DNA of 64,000 nt from the NCBI RefSeq assembly GCF_009913235.1, contig NZ_CP047897.1:62001-126000 (forward strand), given 5' to 3'. Below, in pieces: positions 55,026-62,130 of this stretch. The notes beneath the pieces are model-generated. The model did no database searches. It saw nothing but the letters and a program-made list of their open reading frames with translations, and had not been told where the DNA came from. The stretch's first letter is position 1. Every line of letters starts with the position of its first letter. This DNA comes from Nibribacter ruber. GTDB taxonomy: Bacteria > Bacteroidota > Bacteroidia > Cytophagales > Hymenobacteraceae. A program made the position numbers and the translations under genes.

Positions 55026-57533
55026 ATGAAAAAAAGAGCCCGCATTTTGCTGGGCCTGCTATGCTTTTGCCTATTCTTTCTGGGGCAAGCACAGGCTCAA
55101 GGCACCTCCCAGGCGCCCATTGCATCCGCTCAAAGCAGTCCCGGGAAAATCTCCGGAACGCTCACCGATTCCCTCACCCAGGCTCCTCTGGAATTTGTCA
55201 CGGTGGCCTTGCTCAAGAAGGGCACCACGCAATCTATGGGCGGGACTATAACTGATGCGAAAGGCCAGTATGCTTTCAACGGGTTGCCGGCAGGAGACTA
55301 CTCTTTAACCTTTAGCTTCATAGGCTTTCAAACCAAAACGGTATCTACAGTAAGTATCACCGCAGAAAAACCTGACGTAAGAGTAGGCAACGTCCGGTTG
55401 GCTTCTTCTTCCAAACAATTGAAAGAGGTGAAGGTAGAGGCATTGCGTCCCACCATCACGCAGGAGGCCGACAAGATTGTGGTGAGCATTGAAGGTACGG
55501 CGCTGGCCGCGGGTAGAACCGCTTATGATGTATTGGCCAAATCGCCGGGGGTGTTTGTAGACCAGGACGGTAACATTCAGTTGAACGGCAGGGGCGGAGT
55601 GACTGTAATGATGGACGGTAAGCTGACGTACTTATCGCCTTCTGATTTACGGACGGTGCTAGAGGGCATGTCTGCTGAGAATATCAAAAACATTGAAATC
55701 ATTGCCAACCCAACCTCTAAGTTTGACGCAGAGGGCACGGCCGGTATTCTCAACATCAACCTGAAGAAGAATGAGATACAGGGGCTGAACGGAAGCGTGT
55801 ACGGCACCTACAATACCAATTTCAAACAGCATGGTTACTCTACGGGCGGTAACATCAACTTCAAAACCGGCAAGTGGAATTCCTTCGCCAGCATAGACCA
55901 GATGCAACGGATTGGTAACCGCGAAGGAACGTTTGAGCGCGTGTATGACGCCGAAGGTGGCAAAATCTACTTTGACCAGACCGCCAACGGCAAGCACAAG
56001 AACCAGGGTCCGCCCACCTTCAGAATTGGCACCGACTACAGCATCAATGACAAGCACAGCGTGGGTGCTTTGACCAGTTTTAACCAGAACACGGTGTGGG
56101 TGGATTTTATCACCGACTCGTACATGGGCTTAGACCGCCAAAACCCGGAGACGTTTATCAACGCCAATAACTTTTTGACCAACCGGTTCAGGAGCTCTAC
56201 CAACAATGTGCATTATCAGGGAAAGTTAGACACGGTGGGCACCACGCTTTCGGCAGATTTTGACTTTGTGAAAATCTCTAACGCTGGTTCCTCCAACTTC
56301 TACAATTACTACACGGATTTAACCGAAGCAAGCCGTCCTACGGTCCAAGATTTCCTGTTTGCAGATACAGACAATGGGTTTGACATTTACTCCGGGAAGA
56401 TTGATTTTGTCAAGCCTTTAAACAAAATAAGCAAGTTTGAGCTGGGCGCGAAAGCCAGCCGCGTAGTGTCTGACAATGACTCTAGGTTTTACTTCAACAA
56501 CAACGGATTGGTCTTAGACCCTAACAGAACCAACCACTTTATCTATGATGAAAACATTTACGCAGGATATGTGACCTACAGCACCAAATTTGGCGATAGG
56601 TTTCAAGTGCAGGCAGGGTTAAGAGGCGAGAAGAACGAGTCTACCGGTGAGTCACCTACCATGAATCAGGTAAACAAGAGAAGCTACTTTAACCTATTCC
56701 CAACCTTGTTTGTGCAACAGAAAGTTAGTGAGAACTACCAGATTGGCTACAACTACAGCCGTCGCATCCAGCGCCCCAACTACGGCAACCTGAACCCGTT
56801 CATCAGCTACCGCGACCCCTACACCTATACCACCGGTAACCCACAATTGCGACCGCAGTACACCCATGCAGTAGGCATTACGCAGACCTTCCGAAAAGAC
56901 TACATCTTGACGCTCAACTACCAGTACGTGAAGGACGTGATGTCTGAGCTGCCTTACCTGGATGTAGAGAACGCCACCACCATCTATACCACCGGCAACG
57001 TGGATGATTTGCAGAACGTGAGCATGACGGCCATCACGCCCATTAAAATCATGAAGAACTGGGATACTAACAATACGCTCACGCTGTCCTACAATGAGTA
57101 CACCTTCCTCACCAACACAGACGGTCAGTTGAACTCTGATAACAACAACCAGCGTGTGGTCAACTCTCAGTTTCTGTACATGCTCCAGTCAAGCCACAAC
57201 ATTCTGCTACCCATGGGTATTCAACTGGAAGTGAACGCCGCGGGCCGTGGGCCAGGAGTTTCGGGCTTGTACAAAGTAGGCGCCATGTGGTGGGTACATG
57301 CCGGGCTTAAGAAGAGCTTCCTGGACAAGAAACTTGACTTGAGCGTAAACGTGAACGACATCTTCAGAAGCTACCGCCTGCGCTTTGACACGACCATTGG
57401 CCAGAACATCAACAACTTTGACCAGTACCTGTATCAGAGAACGTTGGGCGTGACGCTTCGCTACAAGTTCAGCAAAGGACAGAAGGTGGAGCAACGCAAA
57501 ACCAACAGCCTAGACGAGCTGAACAGAACCTAG
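55026..57533 (+). CDS. TonB-dependent-receptor-like outer-membrane protein
   Basis: 835 aa. Signal peptide: a basic start (KKRAR), hydrophobic ILLGLLCFCLFFLG, then QAQAQ. A CarboxypepD_reg-like domain lies at about 35-125 (ISGTLTDSLTQAPLEFVTVA, GGTITDAKGQYAFNGLPAGD). A plug-like region (130-225) includes VFVDQDGNIQLNGRGGVTVM and NIKNIEIIANPTSKFDAEGT. The rest is a large beta-barrel ending FSKGQKVEQRK. This is the OMP_b-brl_3 class common in Bacteroidota. It has no SusD partner nearby, so the substrate is not evident. A terminator derived from the palindrome family follows. Confidence 0.93.
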   Translation: MKKRARILLGLLCFCLFFLGQAQAQGTSQAPIASAQSSPGKISGTLTDSLTQAPLEFVTVALLKKGTTQSMGGTITDAKGQYAFNGLPAGDYSLTFSFIGFQTKTVSTVSITAEKPDVRVGNVRLASSSKQLKEVKVEALRPTITQEADKIVVSIEGTALAAGRTAYDVLAKSPGVFVDQDGNIQLNGRGGVTVMMDGKLTYLSPSDLRTVLEGMSAENIKNIEIIANPTSKFDAEGTAGILNINLKKNEIQGLNGSVYGTYNTNFKQHGYSTGGNINFKTGKWNSFASIDQMQRIGNREGTFERVYDAEGGKIYFDQTANGKHKNQGPPTFRIGTDYSINDKHSVGALTSFNQNTVWVDFITDSYMGLDRQNPETFINANNFLTNRFRSSTNNVHYQGKLDTVGTTLSADFDFVKISNAGSSNFYNYYTDLTEASRPTVQDFLFADTDNGFDIYSGKIDFVKPLNKISKFELGAKASRVVSDNDSRFYFNNNGLVLDPNRTNHFIYDENIYAGYVTYSTKFGDRFQVQAGLRGEKNESTGESPTMNQVNKRSYFNLFPTLFVQQKVSENYQIGYNYSRRIQRPNYGNLNPFISYRDPYTYTTGNPQLRPQYTHAVGITQTFRKDYILTLNYQYVKDVMSELPYLDVENATTIYTTGNVDDLQNVSMTAITPIKIMKNWDTNNTLTLSYNEYTFLTNTDGQLNSDNNNQRVVNSQFLYMLQSSHNILLPMGIQLEVNAAGRGPGVSGLYKVGAMWWVHAGLKKSFLDKKLDLSVNVNDIFRSYRLRFDTTIGQNINNFDQYLYQRTLGVTLRYKFSKGQKVEQRKTNSLDELNRT

Positions 57534-57558
57534 ACATGATTTTGGTTTTATGGGAAAG

Positions 57559-57622
57559 GCGTCCTTCATTTTTGGCCTGTTTTCTAGGAAATAGGCTAAA
57601 ACTAGAGGGACGCTTTTTTTTT
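57559..57622 (+). terminator. Palindrome copy 24 turned into a terminator
   Basis: The core (CATTTTTGGCCTGTTTTC ... ATAGGCTAAAACTAG) is flanked by GCGTCC and GGGACGC arms, and the right arm is followed by a T9 run (57614-57622). Unlike most copies, it has an intrinsic-terminator form. It lies between convergent genes. Confidence 0.8.
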
Positions 57623-57695
57623 GTGTGGGTAGGGCAAACTATTACAACTAGTCGCCTTTAAGAAGTTGGTTTTAGTACTTTTTTTGTTGACAGTA

Positions 57696-58250
57696 CTACT
57701 GCTGATTGTTTTTAATGTAGGACTTTATGGGAATGTCTAAGTTACGTTCAATCCACTTTCCATACTCTTCCTCCTCCTTATCTTTGTCATTTGTTGAAAG
57801 CGTACTTTGAGAATACCACTCATTCCACGGTGAAACAGAATTAATTGTGTCGTTGTCTAATTTAATATCATACAGGCCCATCTGATATCCTCCTCTGGAG
57901 AAAACCAAAAATCTGTTATCCTTAAGTTCAATGCTGGGATTTGAAGTGAAGAGGCTAGCTTCATCATAATTATATAAAACAGTCCTGCTTCTTATCCAGT
58001 TATCATCACGGTCAGAAATCCCATCTTTGAAACTCCATTTGATAGGTAACTCCTCTGGATTAATTCCTTTCTCCAGCTTTAAAACATAAAAACCAGGGTC
58101 ACCAATGCCTACATCTGAATAAAGGCAGTAATTAAATTTCCCATCCGGTGATTCTAGGTGTTGGTAGTAATCAAGATAATCAACGGTGCATCCTGAGGAA
58201 GTTAGACCAAATATTAAAAAGCTTAAAATTTGAAAAAGGCGGTTAATCAT
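57696..58250 (-). CDS. Predicted lipoprotein, 184 aa
   Basis: Signal peptide INRLFQILSFLIFGL then TSSGC (lipobox SSGC). The acidic, Tyr-rich soluble domain has no recognised motif (CLYSDVGIGDPGFYVLKLE). It is AT-rich compared with its neighbours and may have been acquired. It lies 43 bp after the ZorB-like gene on the same strand, so it may be co-transcribed. Confidence 0.7.
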   Translation of the reverse strand: MINRLFQILSFLIFGLTSSGCTVDYLDYYQHLESPDGKFNYCLYSDVGIGDPGFYVLKLEKGINPEELPIKWSFKDGISDRDDNWIRSRTVLYNYDEASLFTSNPSIELKDNRFLVFSRGGYQMGLYDIKLDNDTINSVSPWNEWYSQSTLSTNDKDKEEEEYGKWIERNLDIPIKSYIKNNQQ

Positions 58251-58293
58251 GATAGGATGACGAAGTGAACTTTACTTACCAATCAAATATATA

Positions 58294-58953
58294 CTAATTA
58301 ACCGTTTTACTCGTCAACGTCCCCACCTTCGGAAGAATCTGAATCACGAAGCGTCTGTCCCGCACGTCACCTGTTCTTCCTGCGCCTTCAAAGCCACTGC
58401 CCGAAGCGATAAGTTCAATGCGGTCTTTGGGGAACCGGATGCCAGCGCTTCGCCAGAATTGGAGCAAGGCCAGGGCGCGTTTATAGCTCAGTTCTAAAGC
58501 GTATTCGCGTTGGGTGGCATTTCTGGGGTCGCCTTGCGGGAAGGAGGCGGCCCGGCCGTCTATCACAATCAGGTATTTCACGTCCGCTCCTTTCACAGAA
58601 TTGAGTACACTGCTGAGCTCTTCGCCGGCGCGGCGCAAAGGCATTAAGGAGCGTTGCGGAATGGTGGCACTGCTTTGGGCGAACAACACGTCTACCAACA
58701 GCTCATGCCGTTTGTAGCGCTCATTATACTGAAAGTAACGGCTGTCCAGACGGGAGAGGGCCTCCTTGATTTCGTCTAGCTTGCGCTTTTCCTGCACCTC
58801 TACCTTGAGCTGGGCAATGTTGCGCCGGTTCTCAGAGTCTTTGTCGGTAAACATCTTAAAACTGAGCACAAACAACACCAGCATAATGAGGAAGAGCACC
58901 GTCATGAGGTCCACGTAGCTGGGCCAGAAAAAGTCTTTGTTTTCCTTGTTCAT
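58294..58953 (-). CDS. ZorB/MotB-like OmpA-domain protein
   Basis: 219 aa. The short cytoplasmic start is followed by one membrane helix with a conserved Asp (D15 in FWPSYVDLMTVLFLIMLVL), the position of the ion-carrying Asp in MotB and ZorB. A coiled linker (EVQEKRKLDEIKEALSRLD) precedes a C-terminal OmpA-like peptidoglycan-binding domain (YLIVIDGRAASFPQGDP, LSYKRALALLQFW, GAGRTGDVRDRRFVIQIL). It should be the stator-anchor partner of the ZorA-like protein, whose gene is 6 bp upstream. Confidence 0.85.
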   Translation of the reverse strand: MNKENKDFFWPSYVDLMTVLFLIMLVLFVLSFKMFTDKDSENRRNIAQLKVEVQEKRKLDEIKEALSRLDSRYFQYNERYKRHELLVDVLFAQSSATIPQRSLMPLRRAGEELSSVLNSVKGADVKYLIVIDGRAASFPQGDPRNATQREYALELSYKRALALLQFWRSAGIRFPKDRIELIASGSGFEGAGRTGDVRDRRFVIQILPKVGTLTSKTVN

Positions 58954-58959
58954 GGTAGG

Positions 58960-60717
58960 TTACGGCCTGCGTCTGTTTATCTGTCCCTTCCCGAAGATTT
59001 TGCCCATGGCGGCTTTGATTGGACCAGGCTCCAGCGTGCGCTCTACGTTGTCATTTAAAACCGCCAACTGTTGTAATAAGGCTTGCTGTACCTGGGTATC
59101 AGTTTCCAGTTTGCGCAACAAAGCGTCATTGGTCTGTTTGATTTCCTGGGCCAATTCTGCCTGTTGTTTGTTGAGTGTATCCTGCTGGCTGTTGAGGTTC
59201 TGGAACGGTTGCATGTACTCCAAAATGCGCTGGTACAAATTGTCCTCATTCAAGCGTCTGAAATGCTCCTGCCATTTCTCATACGCATTCTGGGCATCGC
59301 GTTCCTGGTGTTGCAAACGGGCCTGCATGAGGTCAGTTAAGCGTAGCGAAGCTTTGTCAAAATATTGCTCAGTGCGGTTGGCAATGTTGTCCAGTTCCTC
59401 CTCGTGCTTAGAGAAGAAATTCACCTGGCGTCTAATAGATTCATCATGCTGTTGCAAATAACCAGGCAAGCGGTCGAAGCCCTCTTGCAAAGAGGTCAAT
59501 CTGCCTAACACTTGGGAAATGTTCTGTGTCAATTCCCCGCCCTTGCGCACCGATTCATTCAAAGCCTCCTGGTACTGCAGGAAGTTCATGAACAGGCGCT
59601 CGCTTTCCTTGATTTTATCAAATACCTGCAGGTTGGCGTTGGCCATCTGCGTGAAGCCAATCTCGTCCAAACGTTGAATGAATTCTTTCTGAGTGCTGAT
59701 GTTGTCGGTGAGCGTTTCCACAATGGGCCGAAAGCCCAGAATCTTGTCCAAAAAGTCTTTATTAAAGGAATCCAGCACCGATTTCAAGTTGCCCAGACTG
59801 GCAGCCATGTCTGAGTTAAGCTTAGGCAACAGGTGAGTTTGCAGGAAGGTGTAGTACTCATTTTTGTTTCTATCCCGTAGGCTACGGGCGTTTTTAAGGG
59901 CATTATTGCCCATCATAGTCAAGAGCAAACCACAGAAACTTCCGGCCATGGCAATGAGCACCCCAAACAGGAACGAGGGAATGTTCTGGTCTGTGATAAA
60001 CGAAGACTCATCTACCGTAGAACTTCTCAGGCCCGTGTACACCAAGCTGGAAAGTCCGATGATGACCCCAGAGAAAGTACCCAGCAAACCCACATACAAA
60101 GGCGTAGAAATGCTGGACTGCACCTCTTCATCTAAAGAGTCTGAATACCGCTCGGCTACGTCTTTTAGAATGGTGAAATCTGCGGCGGCGCCTTTGTTCA
60201 GGCGCAGGTATTCATTGGTGCTTTTGAGTATCTTCTGGAAAACCGTGGACGGATTTTGCGCGTGAATCAGCTCTGTGGTTTCTGTTGATTTAGCCGAAGG
60301 TTTCTGGGCTAATTTATTGGCCTGAATATGCTCTTCTAAGAAGATGGTTCTCTGCTGAACGGCCTGTTTAAACTGCGCAATGGGAACGGTGTAGAAAGGA
60401 TTGGCTTCATCCTGTGCAGATATGTGCAGTTCCTCAGAATCAACGGCCACAATGCGCTTTATGATAGGACTGCTGGGAGAGCCTTCCCGGAAATCCTTGC
60501 CATAGACCAACTGCTCCCAAAGCTGTTCCTGAGAGATAGAGGCTATTTTCTCTGGCACCGAGCCGTCCAAGGGCGCACGCTGAACCGACAGCCTGGACTC
60601 ATCTGGGAAAAGGTCTTCTATGGTCTCAATTTTATTTTTGTTGGCTTTGTACACACGCCATTGGTAGCCAATGATGACCAGTACCAGAAGGGCTTCTAAG
60701 ATAAATATTACTTCCAT
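58960..60717 (-). CDS. ZorA-like MotA/TolQ channel protein with long coiled-coil tail
   Basis: 585 aa. TM1 is at about residues 3-18 (IFILEALLVLVIIGY). A MotA-like pair of helices follows: STPLYVGLLGTFSGVIIGL (about 205-223, the GLLGTFSG block typical of ExbB/MotA proton channels) and PSFLFGVLIAMAGSFCGLLL (about 248-267). Residues 280-560 are mostly long helical segments rich in Glu, Gln and Leu. MotA-like channel plus a long cytoplasmic helical tail is the architecture of ZorA in Zorya anti-phage systems. The next gene encodes the ZorB-like partner. No ZorC, ZorD or ZorE is in the window. Confidence 0.85.
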   Translation of the reverse strand: MEVIFILEALLVLVIIGYQWRVYKANKNKIETIEDLFPDESRLSVQRAPLDGSVPEKIASISQEQLWEQLVYGKDFREGSPSSPIIKRIVAVDSEELHISAQDEANPFYTVPIAQFKQAVQQRTIFLEEHIQANKLAQKPSAKSTETTELIHAQNPSTVFQKILKSTNEYLRLNKGAAADFTILKDVAERYSDSLDEEVQSSISTPLYVGLLGTFSGVIIGLSSLVYTGLRSSTVDESSFITDQNIPSFLFGVLIAMAGSFCGLLLTMMGNNALKNARSLRDRNKNEYYTFLQTHLLPKLNSDMAASLGNLKSVLDSFNKDFLDKILGFRPIVETLTDNISTQKEFIQRLDEIGFTQMANANLQVFDKIKESERLFMNFLQYQEALNESVRKGGELTQNISQVLGRLTSLQEGFDRLPGYLQQHDESIRRQVNFFSKHEEELDNIANRTEQYFDKASLRLTDLMQARLQHQERDAQNAYEKWQEHFRRLNEDNLYQRILEYMQPFQNLNSQQDTLNKQQAELAQEIKQTNDALLRKLETDTQVQQALLQQLAVLNDNVERTLEPGPIKAAMGKIFGKGQINRRRP

Positions 60718-60784
60718 GGAAAGGAGGTTGGTTTGGGTAGTGCCACTGATGGAAGATAGCGGGATTGTTTGATTTTCTTGCTTC

Positions 60785-60822
60785 CGTTTTTAGGCTGTTT
60801 TCTGAAAACTAAGCCAAAAACG
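60785..60822. repeat. Dispersed palindrome, copy 25
   Basis: CGTTTTTAGGCTGTTTTC with right arm AAGCCAAAAACG. It lies upstream of the ZorA-like gene. Confidence 0.85.
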
Positions 60823-60912
60823 AATTCTCTAAATCAAAGATTACTCACAAATTCCAAAGTGCTATTCTTACCTTGTAAGGTAAGTGATTAAAAGTAGAAC
60901 GGCAGAAAGCAA

Positions 60913-60960
60913 GAATCCGTTTTCGGGCTATTTCCTGGAAAACAGCCTGAAAACGGATTC
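60913..60960. repeat. Dispersed palindrome, copy 26
   Basis: GAATCCGTTTTCGGGCTATTT paired with a right arm ending GAAAACGGATTC; the TTTTC variant again has a compensating change. It lies after the P/Q-rich protein gene. Confidence 0.92.
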
Positions 60961-61007
60961 AATGGTTCTAATCCAAAATGGCAGAGTTGGTTAAAAGAAA
61001 GGGCTTT

Positions 61008-62057
61008 CTAGCTGAAGTCAATGCGGGCCTTTTCCTGAATTTTCCAGCCACTGCCGGTTCTGGTCAAGACGCCATCGCCTTTCTGGACAATTCTGGTCAC
61101 CATACGGTTAGAAGGCTTCTCAAAGTTGAAGGCGTTGTCCAGTCTGTCCATTCCTTGTGAAATAACAAAGGCGTGGTTGCCGGCCAGGTTGAAACGATAT
61201 CTGGTTTGGGTACTGCCTTCCTGCGGGGTATCAATTTCCAAGTAGCTGTCAGAGTCGGGGCGCTTTTGCAGTTGGTGCGTTTTGATGACGCCGTCCTCCG
61301 GGATGATGGCAAACCTGATGGGAGATTCTGGCTCTTGAGCCGGTTGCTGGGGCTGGGACGATAATTCGTTCAACAAATCATCGCCTACCATGCCACCGCC
61401 TAGCATTGGGTTCTGCATAGCTCTGTTCTCCTCTGACTGCGGGTTCTGGTCTTGTGGGTTCATGCCGTCTCTTCTTCTAGGTTCGTTTCTGCGCTGTTGC
61501 GGTTGTTGCTGTTGTACGCGGGCAGGCTGTTGCCCCATGTCACCGTCTAGTGGTTGGGCTGGTTGCTGTCCTTGTTGCGGGTTGCGGGGCTGACGTCCTT
61601 CCTGTTGAGGCTGACGGGGCTCTCTAGGCGGTTTTTGCTGTTGTTGCGGAGCCTGGCCTTCTTGACGCGCTCTGGCTTCTTGCGGAGCCCGCTGAGGCTG
61701 TGGCTGGGCTTGCTTCGGCTGACGCTCCTGCGGTGGCTGTTGAGGTTGTGGAGCCTGTTGTCTGGCGTTTTGCTGAGGCTGTTGTTTCTGGCGTTGCTCT
61801 GGGGCCGGTTGCTGGCCTCTGGCAGGCTGGGCCTGTTGCGGTTGTTTGGGTTGGTTTCCACGCTCCAGACGGCTTTCCTGCTGTGGGTTTCTAGGGTTGT
61901 TCCGCTTGAAGTTGTTTTCCAGCCCCTTCAGGCCAGACTCCAGCTCGCGGTTTTTCTTTTCTAGTGAGCTGATTCTGTGCAAGAGTCCGCTCACTTTAAA
62001 GAAAGTGAAACCGGCTAGCAGAACCGCTACAATTGCTATGATGAGAGGTATAGTCAT
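61008..62057 (-). CDS. Membrane-anchored P/Q-rich protein
   Basis: 349 aa. TM helix at 3-20 (IPLIIAIVAVLLAGFTFF), then a short coiled coil (SSLEKKNRELESGLKGLENN) and a low-complexity Pro/Gln/Arg/Ala region (about 55-230) that extends like a spacer. The C-terminal 100 residues form a folded domain (SPIRFAIIPEDGVIKTHQLQ, YLEIDTPQEGS, NHAFVISQGMDRLDNAFNF). The protein likely spans the cell envelope or links a membrane complex to the Hsp70-like protein encoded upstream. Several antisense frames here come from the repetitive P/Q codons. Confidence 0.8.
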   Translation of the reverse strand: MTIPLIIAIVAVLLAGFTFFKVSGLLHRISSLEKKNRELESGLKGLENNFKRNNPRNPQQESRLERGNQPKQPQQAQPARGQQPAPEQRQKQQPQQNARQQAPQPQQPPQERQPKQAQPQPQRAPQEARARQEGQAPQQQQKPPREPRQPQQEGRQPRNPQQGQQPAQPLDGDMGQQPARVQQQQPQQRRNEPRRRDGMNPQDQNPQSEENRAMQNPMLGGGMVGDDLLNELSSQPQQPAQEPESPIRFAIIPEDGVIKTHQLQKRPDSDSYLEIDTPQEGSTQTRYRFNLAGNHAFVISQGMDRLDNAFNFEKPSNRMVTRIVQKGDGVLTRTGSGWKIQEKARIDFS

Positions 62058-62086
62058 ACCAAATGTTTTAATGGTTAGATGATACT

Positions 62087-62124
62087 AAAACCGCCGGTGC
62101 TTTTCTTGGGCACCAGCGGTTTTT
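62087..62124. terminator. Hairpin between Hsp70-like and P/Q-rich genes
   Basis: AAAACCGC pairs with GCGGTTTT around a second GGTGC/GCACC stem. A short T tail lies on the plus side. On the minus strand it may act as a partial terminator or attenuator. Confidence 0.6.
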
Positions 62125-62130
62125 TACAAT

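Noticed and set aside
58294-60717. Calling the ZorAB-like pair a complete Zorya system
   Set aside because: No ZorC, ZorD or ZorE gene lies in the window. The neighbours are an Hsp70-like and a P/Q-rich protein, so only 'ZorAB-like' is supported.
61547-61964. Antisense frames over the P/Q-rich protein (Leu/Arg/Gly-rich)
   Set aside because: They are the complement of CAG/CAA/CCT-rich codons, a known source of false frames.
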